Source: an uncultured Collinsella sp.
GTDB taxonomy: Bacteria; Actinomycetota; Coriobacteriia; Coriobacteriales; Coriobacteriaceae
Reading direction: 5' to 3'
NCBI GenBank assembly: GCA_902475785.1
Contig: CABSAN010000019.1
Span: 1 to 36,585, forward strand
DNA length: 36,585 nucleotides
The notes below the pieces were generated by a model. It ran no database searches. It was not told the origin of the DNA and was given only the letters and a program-made list of their open reading frames with translations. Of the stretch, positions 15,301 through 22,751 are shown piece after piece. The position numbers were made by a program, and so were the translations under genes. How positions within the stretch are numbered: position 1 is the first letter of the stretch; every line of letters starts with the position of its first letter.

Positions 15301-18300
15301 TCAATCGCGTCGTTAAAGGCCTCATCGACATCATTAAACGAGTTATCCATCATATACTCGTGCCACTGCTGCACAGCATTCGAGAACTCCTGCTGGCGCT
15401 CCTCGGCCGCGGCGGAATGCTTTTTGGCCGAGGCGTTGGCGTCAAAACTCAGCATGGTCATAAGCTGAGCATTGGAGATGCGGTAGGTCTGCGGCATAAA
15501 GATCTGCTCAAAGTTGCCGCAGTTCACATAGGTCGAGTCATTCGCCTTGTTAAACTCGTCGAGCAGCTTAAGGTAACCCTCGTCCACATACTCCGCCACA
15601 TAGCGCACACGGGTGCCCTCGCGCGACTTTTGGGTCAGAGGAATCGTCACCGTCTTGCCATCCACGCAGTCCACGTACAGGTCGAGCGTGTCGGCGGCCG
15701 CTTCGTTTCCCACCTCGAGCGTGATGTCAAAGGTCCAGTAGGCGTTCTTCTTTTGCGGCAGATGATGGAAGGTCCACAGACTCTTGCCGGTGTCCTTGCC
15801 GTCCTTGACCAAGTTTTGCGTACCGCCACGATACGTCACATCAAAGTTCCAGACCGAAGCACCCGGAACATAGCGCACATAATTGCGAGCCGTTACCTCG
15901 GCAGCAGCGGCGGCGACATCGGTCGAGCCCACGCGCGCTTCGAGCGTCACGCGCTCGGCGGCAAGCGTATCCTGCGGCAGTTCGTATTCAATCTTGGCAC
16001 GGCCGAGTTTATTGGTCTTGCCGGTGTACTTTGCAGCCGACGAGCCCGTCCCCACGGTGAGCTGCACGCTCTTGCCCGGCGCTGCATAAACGTAGGCCAC
16101 ATTGCCCAGTAGGCTGTGAACGTCGGTGTTGTCGACCTCGATGCGCGATCCGCTAACCTCGAGTGTGGTGCTTCCCAGCGGCAATGTCACCTCGCCCAGC
16201 GTAATGAGCGGCGAGACGGCATAGATGCCCGCGGCCTTAGGCTTAAAGCGCACAAACACATCGGCGCCCATGCCCCTCCTCATATCGAGAACGAGGTTGT
16301 CGCCCTCCCAAGTTGTGGCAGCCCACATGGCATCGGAGCTGGCGCCGGCTTCGCGAGCGCCTGCGGACACATCCTCGACGGCATCCTTGGCCAGCGGAAT
16401 CTCAATCTTGGCAGCCTGGCTGTCCTTGAGCTCGTAATGAATGCGCAGCTCGGTCTCCGCGCCAACGACCGCGGACGAATCAGCGATAACCGAGCCCGCC
16501 GTCAGCCCGCGCTCGGCACGATACGTCTCCACGTCAAACGTGGGGACGTCGAGCGTCACGTCGAGCTGTTTGCCGTCCTCGATCTTCACCTGCTTTTGCG
16601 CGATATGCTTACCCACGGTCAGCCCTAGGCGGCTAAACGTGGAATAGCTCGTCGCTTGGATGTCGTAGCTCGTCTTGTTAAAGGCGACGATGGTGTACGA
16701 ACCGGCCTTAAGGCGCGGCGTCTCGGCCTTCATGATAGGCGTGGTGCCATCGTCTTCGTAACCCATCAGATAGGTGACGCCGTCGGCGACCAGCTTGCCG
16801 TCGGACGTACGGAACACCAGCACGCGGTTGGCGCCCTGGTAGTCGCCCTTGGTCGTGACCGTCGCCGTGCCCCAGGGCTTCAAGTCGATATCGACCTTGC
16901 CGGCCGAAGGCTTCACCGTCGCCGTCGCCCCACCCAGCTTGAGGCTGTCTTTGGGCTCGAGCGTTATCTCCAGATCCTGGTCCGCGTCGGCAATGGCCTG
17001 CGACACCACGAGTGCTGTGCCCTGGATACGGAAGTCGTTTTCCTTGTCACCCTTGGCAGGCTTAAGCGTCTTGCCGCCGCTCTTCACCGTCAGATCGATG
17101 TTATCGAGACTATCGAGCTCAATGCGTTCGGTCTTATCCTGGCCCACAATCGGTTCAAGATAGCCCACGTTGAGTTCAATCGCACGCGAAGCCGGAATCT
17201 TGGTGAAGTCCTCAGCCTTAATCTCTCCGATATTCCATGTGCCCGTCATCTGGTCGCCCGGGCGCGCCAGCACCATGTCATAGTAACCGCTGAGCGAAAT
17301 GCGCAGGGTGGCTGCTGTCTTGGAGAGAGCGTCCGCTGTAAAGCTGCCGTCATCGCCAACCGCCAGCGGCGTGGACTGCCCCGCCTGCACGAGCGTAGCC
17401 GTCGCGCTCTGGGGAAGTTTGCCCGTCACCTGGGCCGCCTCGCCCATCCACTCAAACGTGTAGGCAGGCTTCGAGGAATCGACGGAGTCCTTGCGATCGG
17501 CCACGGCATCGGCAAGCTTTTTGACCATCGAGGGGTTGCCAGCCGAATCGGTCGCATAGGCATAGATGGTCTGGCCTTCACCAAAGGGAATCGCATACGT
17601 TACGCCATCGATTGTCACGCGCTCATTATAGTCGCCCGGATAGCCCGCCTCACCAAACTGAAGATCGGGGTTCATCACGCGCAGGGCAACGGCATTATGG
17701 TTCGTCTCGTTTCCGCATCTCGTGTTCTCAAAAGCTCCCCACTCTATCATTTCCACGCTTTTGGGTAGCACAATCTCTTTGCCGGCAATCGCAGGATCAA
17801 GAGAGGCGAACGCGTGCGCTCCGATAGATCTGACACCATCGCCAATCGTCACCGACGACACATGCGAGCACCCGTCAAAGGCATAGCGCTCAATCCGCTC
17901 CACCGTGCCCGGCACGTTGATCTGCGTAAAGGTGAGTACCGTTGTGTCCGAGACATAGAACTGCGGTACGCCGCAATTGGCGAAGGCGCGATAGTCGATA
18001 GTCTTAACCGAAGGCGGCAGCGTTGCCACCACATTGTCGTCAAGCTGTTCGCAGCCCTCAAAGGCCTGCTCGGGAATCGTGGTAAAGGCCGCGTTGTTGG
18101 GCCAGGTCACCGTGTGAAGTGTCTTGCTTCCGGTAAACGCATTCCAGCCCAGTTCCTCAACCGAATCGGGCAGTGCGATTTCCTTGATGCTGCTGCCGCC
18201 CAAACCGCCCACAGAGCGGATATGCGAATCGGGGGCAAACGTAATTGATGTGAGCGCAACGTTTCCCATGCCCTTAAGACTCACGACATTTTTGCCGTCG

Positions 18301-18914
18301 ATGGTCGAGGGCACCTCCAACGTGGTAATGCCCGCGTCGCCATACTCGATAGAAATTTCGTTGGTGAGGCTATCGATCGAGAAGTAGTACTGCGCGGGGG
18401 TCTGCTCGCCGGCCACGTAGCCATCGTCGTATTCGCCCTTTACGCCCGTGGCGCCCTTCGAGGTCATCCAGAGCCCAAGTTCCTCGTTCCAGGTTGCCTC
18501 GGCTTCGGCGGTCTCCTCTTGCTTCTGCTGCTCGGCGAGCTCCTTGCCCTCGACAAGATCGATGGCGAGCGTGCCCACGGGCGTGCTCTCGGTCTGCCCA
18601 GCGCCCGTCAGGCCTGCCGCCGATGCAATCTCGGAGGGCGGGGGCGTAGGGGTATCACCGGTATCGAGCACTGTGGGATCGGCGGCGCCGGCATCGGGCG
18701 CGGGGTCGGCGGAAGCAGAGTCTGACGTTTGGGCGTCAGCCGAATCGGCGGGAGCGGCGTCGGCTGCTTGGCCGTTATCCGTTTGCACAAAAGTGCCGTC
18801 GGTGTTGAGGGCCTCGGCAAACGCGCCCACAGGCAACGAGCCCGTCACCATAGTGAGGGTCACCGCGGCAACGGTCAGGCGGCGGCAAAGCGCTCGAACA
18901 GTAGTCCACCTCAT
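12312..18914 (-). CDS. Giant LAxTG wall-anchored surface protein with BspA-type leucine-rich repeats
   Basis: A 2200-residue exported protein. A signal peptide (hydrophobic 14-32, cleavage near GAFA/EA at 33) is followed by an acidic Ala/Asp/Pro-rich stretch. BspA-like LRR_5 repeats occupy about 175-415 (units such as IKEIALPDSVEELGWNAFTG). Long beta-rich and polar regions follow. A charged linker with a basic ARKARRAP patch lies near 1211-1248 and an unusual Gly/Ala-rich hydrophobic segment (VGSIMTIAGVLTAGSAGTVV) near 1597-1620. Next come a carboxypeptidase-regulatory-like domain (about 1708-1791), a Big_1-like Ig domain (about 1908-2003), a chitobiase-type FN3-associated domain (about 2015-2105) and a Pro/Gly/Thr-rich wall spacer. 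The C-terminus is LAGTG, a hydrophobic helix and KRRKR. The start at 18914 follows GGAAAGGA. Likely an adhesin; ligand unknown. Confidence 0.88.
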   Translation of the reverse strand: MRWTTVRALCRRLTVAAVTLTMVTGSLPVGAFAEALNTDGTFVQTDNGQAADAAPADSADAQTSDSASADPAPDAGAADPTVLDTGDTPTPPPSEIASAAGLTGAGQTESTPVGTLAIDLVEGKELAEQQKQEETAEAEATWNEELGLWMTSKGATGVKGEYDDGYVAGEQTPAQYYFSIDSLTNEISIEYGDAGITTLEVPSTIDGKNVVSLKGMGNVALTSITFAPDSHIRSVGGLGGSSIKEIALPDSVEELGWNAFTGSKTLHTVTWPNNAAFTTIPEQAFEGCEQLDDNVVATLPPSVKTIDYRAFANCGVPQFYVSDTTVLTFTQINVPGTVERIERYAFDGCSHVSSVTIGDGVRSIGAHAFASLDPAIAGKEIVLPKSVEMIEWGAFENTRCGNETNHNAVALRVMNPDLQFGEAGYPGDYNERVTIDGVTYAIPFGEGQTIYAYATDSAGNPSMVKKLADAVADRKDSVDSSKPAYTFEWMGEAAQVTGKLPQSATATLVQAGQSTPLAVGDDGSFTADALSKTAATLRISLSGYYDMVLARPGDQMTGTWNIGEIKAEDFTKIPASRAIELNVGYLEPIVGQDKTERIELDSLDNIDLTVKSGGKTLKPAKGDKENDFRIQGTALVVSQAIADADQDLEITLEPKDSLKLGGATATVKPSAGKVDIDLKPWGTATVTTKGDYQGANRVLVFRTSDGKLVADGVTYLMGYEDDGTTPIMKAETPRLKAGSYTIVAFNKTSYDIQATSYSTFSRLGLTVGKHIAQKQVKIEDGKQLDVTLDVPTFDVETYRAERGLTAGSVIADSSAVVGAETELRIHYELKDSQAAKIEIPLAKDAVEDVSAGAREAGASSDAMWAATTWEGDNLVLDMRRGMGADVFVRFKPKAAGIYAVSPLITLGEVTLPLGSTTLEVSGSRIEVDNTDVHSLLGNVAYVYAAPGKSVQLTVGTGSSAAKYTGKTNKLGRAKIEYELPQDTLAAERVTLEARVGSTDVAAAAAEVTARNYVRYVPGASVWNFDVTYRGGTQNLVKDGKDTGKSLWTFHHLPQKKNAYWTFDITLEVGNEAAADTLDLYVDCVDGKTVTIPLTQKSREGTRVRYVAEYVDEGYLKLLDEFNKANDSTYVNCGNFEQIFMPQTYRISNAQLMTMLSFDANASAKKHSAAAEERQQEFSNAVQQWHEYMMDNSFNDVDEAFNDAIDQMVADAFAEEDKDGKEDEAQGGAARKARRAPAASDGEGDDAGNDEAAQFAAELKAAVGGSAALLTQQGDSYGVNVDKMIFEDAYGTSEDWYQELAAAQGANAADAVAIKELVDHASRAEFIAQQAEDLVGQSMGIGQLNQYGSWNDATAAALNKCAGIKASEYNGQSTSGFNDLGQALGSSLSYKAADDDTVKGFKVAAPDGEQTAYIESEFIENSNNNKNQALLFNSIAMQCDILDNLYDNWNVVHSLNNSKVRGWLMAWKRNGDVSAHMKLIRTIRSLKSYKIECEMFGQVFKTDAWKAAGQAFPAATKGIGIFTGIYGVNDASKNWENVNVRMQKVKGEREGYELQHTRLLAKPEKTEDDWKCIYALRDAMEKARAFEDLLYRQLCHDGTDVAVGSIMTIAGVLTAGSAGTVVGAAYDAASTSVGSERAIKLTNAECAYDVACEQVERACQNRITVNWGELTDAEVYKANKDGLISDEKMQSIFEARYRNVAAKAAPDPAGVVYEGLLSNTVEGATVELWSADDAAGTNAVRWDAEEYEQDNPLATGADGAYNWNTPTGWYQVRVTKDGYEEARSAWLRVPPIQTEVNIGLVSTAAPEVASVHAYTDCIEIEFTQYMDASDDAVAALDAQGLGDVTYKWLDKQDDPNGKPLSRVLRIRYADAREAGSAVVFELNGARNYAGTAMARWASGELSVGVRADKLKLNVEQAVTMLEGSDFELVAHVTDKAGKPFAGAKVSVGLESSAICSVDATQAVTGEDGAATFVLHGALPGLTTLTAAVGGTALSKQVDVRVSAEAVRPARPVATIGATTLGAWSPKENYITVPKGTKLELSAEDGATIWYTTNDTCPCRDEGRVKYTEPIALDSNMYVRIAAQRPGMSYSEYSERLNMTITVTDEAAPEPTPEPEPTPGGGEQGGGADGSGGAGVPAGSSTSTTTTVTTGKSKGKGENGKKSGGTELAGTGDSAAMTVAALGIAGATVAAAGIAATKRRKR

Positions 18915-18980
18915 GGTCGTTCCTTTCCTGCAAACCAAAAGTCATCCAGCGTAATCGTCGTCCAAAAACAAAGCGAACGG

Positions 18981-19016
18981 TAGGTTCATATATACGAACC
19001 TACCGTTCTACCTGCG
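18981..19016 (-). promoter_or_regulatory. Composite dyad motif upstream of the giant surface protein
   Basis: On the minus strand the site reads CGCAGGTAGA, 6 bases, GGTTC, 8 bases, GAACC. The dyad lies 68 bp upstream of the start codon. A larger perfect 13-bp palindrome (GAACGGTAGGTTC, 18975-18987 with 18996-19008) surrounds it. The same composite motif with the same spacing is upstream of the second wall-protein gene (21169-21204), 28 of 36 bases identical. It is a probable operator or promoter element shared by the two genes. Confidence 0.65.
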
Positions 19017-19017
19017 C

Positions 19018-19057
19018 AAACCACCACAAAGGGGACAGGCACCTTTGTGGTGGTTTT
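19018..19057. repeat. CCACCACAAAGG palindrome, copy 2 (perfect 15-bp stem)
   Basis: AAACCACCACAAAGG and CCTTTGTGGTGGTTT pair perfectly around the 9-base loop GGACAGGCA, followed by TTTT on the plus strand and preceded by AAA. It lies between the start of the giant wall-protein gene and the end of the second one, and could terminate the latter. Confidence 0.85.
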
Positions 19058-19089
19058 GGACATGCTTGGTCGTGGCGGAGCACCAAAAC

Positions 19090-21069
19090 CTAACGCTTGC
19101 GGCGCTTGGTTGCGGCGATGCCGGCGGCGGCTACGGTTGCGCCGGCGATGCCTAGGGCGGCGACCGTCATCGCGGTGGTATCCCCCGTGGTAGCCAGGAC
19201 AGCATCGCCCTTCTTGGCCTGCGTGGTTTTCTCTACCGTCTTGGTCGCGGTAGTTGTCGCGACCGGCTTTGCCGCGGGTTTGGTCTCGGGCTTCACCTCG
19301 GGCTTGGTATCGGGCTTGACGTCAGGCTGCGGCGCGGGCTTTTCGGGGTCGACCGGAGCCGGCGTGGCCTCGGGCGTAAACGTCAGGTTGGTGTTGAGCC
19401 ACAGGGTCTCGATCCAGCCGCTCTCGGGATCAACTACACTCGCTTCGCCCATCTGGTAGCCGCACTCCTGGCCGTTGATCACCAGCTTGGTGTTGGGCGT
19501 AAAGTAGAAACCACGCGCCGGCTTAAAGTACAGACCGTAGCGATAGGTCACGCCGGGCTTAAAGGCATCGATGTGGTTGGTAATGTTCTGGTCCCAGAAC
19601 TCGACGGAATTTACTTCGCTGCCGTCGCTGCCCGTCCAGAACTCGCACTGGAGAATAGAGTCGGAACCCGCCGGAGTGCCCGCCGTAAAGACCGGCTTAT
19701 CGCCCGCCTTAAAGGTGGTCGTGGCACCGTTGATCTCGATAACGTCGATGGCACGCCATTCGTCAATCGGCTGCTCGCACAGCATATTGTCAGCATTGGG
19801 CGCGAAGACGCCGTTGACGGTCTTGATGTGGTGCACCCAATGGCCGTTGACGTTCATTTCGCAGTCATCGGCCACGGTATTGTCGCCCTTGAGCCTCAGC
19901 TCAACGGAATACATGTAGAACTTGCCCTCTTCGAAGTGGTCGATCCTCCTCGCGCCCGTCGGATACTTGGCGGGGTCGGAATACCAGAAGGCAACGGGCT
20001 TGAGCTCCGCAGGGTCGCTGCCATCCATCTCTTCCCAGCACTCATAGGCGATCTCATACTTATCGGCATCGGCGGCAGGAATCGTCGCGGTCGCACGCGG
20101 CGCCTCGCCGGGCGCGTAGTCGGTTTTCACATCGTTGACGTCCAGGTTATGGATGGCTTCGTTTTCTGACGCAACGAGCGTAATTTCGCTATTGATGACG
20201 TAGCGGAGGTAATAATCGTACCTGGTTTCGTTGAGGATAGTCGAGCTGCCTTCATAGTCAGTTCCGGTATACTCCAGTGCCGTGCCAATATAGAGAGCCT
20301 CATTGCGCGTGAGTCGATACGAGCCGCCTGCCGCGCCACCCGTAAAGGTCAGCGTCATCCTCATGTGATCGCCAACAGGCTCAAAGCGGGCCGTCACATC
20401 GGACATAGATGCGTCCTGGACTTCAGCCAGGGTGCCCGAAGCAGCATCGGCCCGGTAGTACTTGGTTTCGACAAGTTCGCAGAGCGGCTCATCCGGCATG
20501 CCGCCCTCAACATCGGGAAAATCATAGGTATACGACTGGCCCTTTTCGAGTGTGACATTGCTCGGAAGCACGCAGTCCGTGTAGTGGGGAACCACGGTCG
20601 TATTGACCCTAACGTCGCTGCCGCCAACAACATCGGTCACACCGCAGGGCATGATGGCGTTGCTCGCCGGTATGGCGGCGTTGTCGTCGCCAGAAGCGTT
20701 TTGCCCAGCGAGCGCCGCACCGCTAGACTCATTGGCGGCATCGGCTGGGATTGTCTGCTGAGGCTCAACGGTGCCTTGCGCCGTCGGAGCAGCATCGGTT
20801 GCAGGCGCGGTCGAAGCAGCTGGCGCGGTCGTTGGAGCCGTATCCTCCGCAACCGTCGGCGTCACCGGAGCTGCGGCAACCTCGTCCGCCGCAGCGACGG
20901 AATCGGCACATTCCGTCGCCAGTGCCACGCTCGGCAGCAGCAGCTGGCCGACCATAAGCGCACACGCGCCGGCGCAAGCTATTTTGGCACCCACACAACG
21001 CCAAGTACCGTGAGCCAGCGAGCAGGTGCGCTCACGCTGAGTTTGTTTATCGAAGTGCCTTCCGTTCAT
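19090..21069 (-). CDS. LAxTG wall-anchored surface protein with duplicated beta-domains
   Basis: A 659-residue exported protein of unknown ligand. A long signal peptide (hydrophobic core about 30-50, cleavage near VALA/TE) is followed by an Ala/Thr/Pro-rich low-complexity segment. The body contains two similar units at about 313-430 and 441-560 sharing the pattern ID-x-F-(E/K)-x-G-x-x-Y-x-Y and a closing hydrophobic-N-G turn (MNVNGH, LVINGQ). A Pro-Lys repeat spacer (KPDTKPEVKPETKPAAKP) leads to LATTG, a hydrophobic helix and KRRKR. The last 26 residues are identical to those of the giant wall protein and the DNA there is close to 90% identical. The start at 21069 follows AAGGAGG. It is preceded by the same composite dyad as the giant gene, and its function is otherwise unknown. 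Confidence 0.85.
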   Translation of the reverse strand: MNGRHFDKQTQRERTCSLAHGTWRCVGAKIACAGACALMVGQLLLPSVALATECADSVAAADEVAAAPVTPTVAEDTAPTTAPAASTAPATDAAPTAQGTVEPQQTIPADAANESSGAALAGQNASGDDNAAIPASNAIMPCGVTDVVGGSDVRVNTTVVPHYTDCVLPSNVTLEKGQSYTYDFPDVEGGMPDEPLCELVETKYYRADAASGTLAEVQDASMSDVTARFEPVGDHMRMTLTFTGGAAGGSYRLTRNEALYIGTALEYTGTDYEGSSTILNETRYDYYLRYVINSEITLVASENEAIHNLDVNDVKTDYAPGEAPRATATIPAADADKYEIAYECWEEMDGSDPAELKPVAFWYSDPAKYPTGARRIDHFEEGKFYMYSVELRLKGDNTVADDCEMNVNGHWVHHIKTVNGVFAPNADNMLCEQPIDEWRAIDVIEINGATTTFKAGDKPVFTAGTPAGSDSILQCEFWTGSDGSEVNSVEFWDQNITNHIDAFKPGVTYRYGLYFKPARGFYFTPNTKLVINGQECGYQMGEASVVDPESGWIETLWLNTNLTFTPEATPAPVDPEKPAPQPDVKPDTKPEVKPETKPAAKPVATTTATKTVEKTTQAKKGDAVLATTGDTTAMTVAALGIAGATVAAAGIAATKRRKR

Positions 21070-21095
21070 AACGGCCTCCTTGGTCGTAGGGACAT

Positions 21096-21130
21096 ACCAC
21101 CACAAAGGTGCCTGCCCCCTTTGTGGTGGT
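21096..21130. repeat. CCACCACAAAGG palindrome, copy 3, in a divergent promoter region
   Basis: ACCACCACAAAGG (21096-21108) pairs with CCTTTGTGGTGGT (21118-21130) around TGCCTGCCC. It lies between two divergent starts, so it falls in the leader of the second wall-protein gene and cannot be there simply as a terminator after a gene. Confidence 0.85.
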
Positions 21131-21168
21131 CCTGTACCACCAAGATGTGCCAAATGACTCCGTATGCC

Positions 21169-21204
21169 TAGGTTCGTAGATGCGAACCCAGGCCTCTACC
21201 TGCG
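21169..21204 (-). promoter_or_regulatory. Composite dyad motif upstream of the second surface protein
   Basis: The minus strand reads CGCAGGTAGA, 6 bases, GGTTC, 8 bases, GAACC, then TA, as at 18981-19016. The dyad is 101 bp upstream of the wall-protein start and 108 bp upstream of the TTG start of the membrane LuxR gene, so it could control both. The word CGCAGGTAGA also occurs at 1989-1998 and 2247-2256. Confidence 0.65.
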
Positions 21205-21237
21205 GTTTAATTCAAAATGATTTCGTTGTCGCCACAC

Positions 21238-21258
21238 GCGTCCCAGGGACGCTACAAT
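21238..21258 (+). promoter_or_regulatory. Perfect 15-bp palindrome abutting a -10 box, LuxR gene promoter
   Basis: GCGTCCCAGGGACGC (21238-21252) is a perfect palindrome around a central A and directly abuts TACAAT (21253-21258), a plausible -10 box 39 bp before the TTG start. An operator in the promoter spacer, possibly for autoregulation, is the simplest reading. A clean -35 is not seen (TTGTCG lies 21 bp upstream, too far). Confidence 0.5.
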
Positions 21259-21296
21259 CGAGGACACGACTATTCCGTCCACCCAAAGGACCGTCC

Positions 21297-22700
21297 TTGA
21301 ACCTGAGCAGGCCTAAAATCAACGCGCTTCTGGCACTCGCGCTCTTCACCTTCGTCTTCCTTGCCGCCGAGTTTCGCTTCGACGTCAACGTCGGGCTGCT
21401 CGCCGGTGCCGAACGCGTTGTAATCGCGCAGGGCTTTATTCTGGGTGCGAGCGTGCTCGGCTTTATCGGATATGCGCCGCTGCTCGGGCTCGCACAGCGC
21501 AAAGGCCGGCCTCAGGCAGTTGTCAGCGCCGCCGTCCCCATCGCCATCTTGGGGTTGACTCAGATTCAGTCCCCCACGAGCCCGCTTGCGCTCGAGATTC
21601 TGGGGTGCCTCGCATTCCTCGGACTCGGCCTGCTGGGCGCCGCCACTCACCACGCCTTTTCGTTGGCATTCCAGGATGACCCCAAGCTTGCCACCGGTGC
21701 GGGAGCAGCCTACGCCGCGGGCATCCTGATGCAGTTCGCCGTCAACCTGCTCAATTGCGGCGGTATCGCAGAGCTCATTGTCCTTGGCACAGCGACTATC
21801 GCCATCTCCGCCCTCATCGTCGTTCCCCAAAAGGCTGCTGAGAGCTCCTGCCCCGCCATCAATCCCTTTGCCGAGCCCTCACATGCCCTCGCCAAACAGG
21901 CATGCTGGAGCATTGCGCTCGTCATGGTTCTTGCCTGCTTGTTCTCGACCCTCGACAACGTTGTCACGCTCTCCAACGCCCACGGCACCATTGCCGTGCA
22001 GACCTGGCCGCGCCTCTTTTTGGCTGCAAGCGGCCTTGCCGCCGGTCTTATCTTTGATCTTGCCGAGCGCCGCTACATGGGACTTGTCATGTTCGGCATC
22101 GCCGTGCTCTCGACCATTTCCATCCTAGCCGTAGAGGCCGGGGCCGATCCCAACCTGGGCCTTATCGTCTTTTACCTGAGCTCGGGCTTTTTCGTCACGT
22201 TCTTCACCGCCACGTTTACTCAGCTGGCACCACGCATGCACGTGCCCGCCTTCTGGGCCGGCATGGGCCGTGCGGCCAATAATGTGTGCGCGTTCACCAC
22301 GTCGGGCGTCTCGCTTGCGCTTGTGACCTCTGGCAATGTTTCTCTCATTATGATCGGTGCGCTCGTTTTGCTCGTCGCCGCCTGCGCGACATTCGTGGCA
22401 GCCGGCTTGTTCCGCCTGCCCCAAACCGAGCAGGAGCGCGAACACCAGCAACGAGCCGAGAAAGCGCTCGCTGCGCCGAGTATCGAAGAGCAGCGCCAGG
22501 CCTTCACCGTCAATCACGCTCTCACCCCGCGCGAAGTCGACGTGCTCATAGCCGTGACCCAGGACGAACGCCCGCTCAAGCAGGTCGCCGAGGAACTCGG
22601 CATCTCGATGCGCATGGTACAGCGCCACCTGAGCTCTATCTACCAAAAGACCGACACGCAGACGCGCGCCGGTCTCACCAAAATCTTCCCCTCAGCTTAA
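21297..22700 (+). CDS. Polytopic membrane protein with C-terminal LuxR-type DNA-binding domain
   Basis: A 467-residue protein. Residues 1 to about 375 form some 12 hydrophobic segments, like a transporter-type (MFS-like) membrane domain. After a charged linker (EQEREHQQRAEKALAAPS) the last 60 residues, about 409-465, are a LuxR/GerE helix-turn-helix (LTPREVDVLIAV, VAEELGISMRMVQRHLSSIY). Membrane LuxR proteins of this layout are abundant in Coriobacteriia and are thought to sense small molecules and regulate neighbouring genes; that is family knowledge, not shown here. I chose the TTG at 21297 because AAAGGA lies 6 bases before it and the membrane domain starts directly after; an ATG at 21180 would extend over the dyad and promoter. 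It is divergent from the second wall-protein gene, which makes that gene a candidate target. Confidence 0.85.
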   Translation: MNLSRPKINALLALALFTFVFLAAEFRFDVNVGLLAGAERVVIAQGFILGASVLGFIGYAPLLGLAQRKGRPQAVVSAAVPIAILGLTQIQSPTSPLALEILGCLAFLGLGLLGAATHHAFSLAFQDDPKLATGAGAAYAAGILMQFAVNLLNCGGIAELIVLGTATIAISALIVVPQKAAESSCPAINPFAEPSHALAKQACWSIALVMVLACLFSTLDNVVTLSNAHGTIAVQTWPRLFLAASGLAAGLIFDLAERRYMGLVMFGIAVLSTISILAVEAGADPNLGLIVFYLSSGFFVTFFTATFTQLAPRMHVPAFWAGMGRAANNVCAFTTSGVSLALVTSGNVSLIMIGALVLLVAACATFVAAGLFRLPQTEQEREHQQRAEKALAAPSIEEQRQAFTVNHALTPREVDVLIAVTQDERPLKQVAEELGISMRMVQRHLSSIYQKTDTQTRAGLTKIFPSA

Positions 22701-22704
22701 AACA

Positions 22705-22745
22705 AAAACCACCACAAAGGTGCCTATCCCCTCTGTGGTGGTTTT
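22705..22745. terminator. CCACCACAAAGG palindrome, copy 4, fits a bidirectional terminator
   Basis: AAAAACCACCACAAAGG pairs with CCTCTGTGGTGGTTTT (one mismatch) between the convergent LuxR gene and cytidylate-kinase-like gene, with a T-run on each strand. Loop TGCCTATCC. Same family as the repeats at 11987, 19018 and 21096. Confidence 0.7.
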
Positions 22746-22751
22746 GGTCGG

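Noticed and set aside
12312..21069. Prophage or integrated plasmid carrying the surface genes
   Set aside because: No integrase, attachment site, tRNA boundary, replication or structural phage genes are visible.
21180..21296. Upstream ATG start for the membrane LuxR protein
   Set aside because: It would make the dyad motif, the palindrome and the -10 box coding; the TTG at 21297 has a well-placed AAAGGA and begins directly with the membrane domain.
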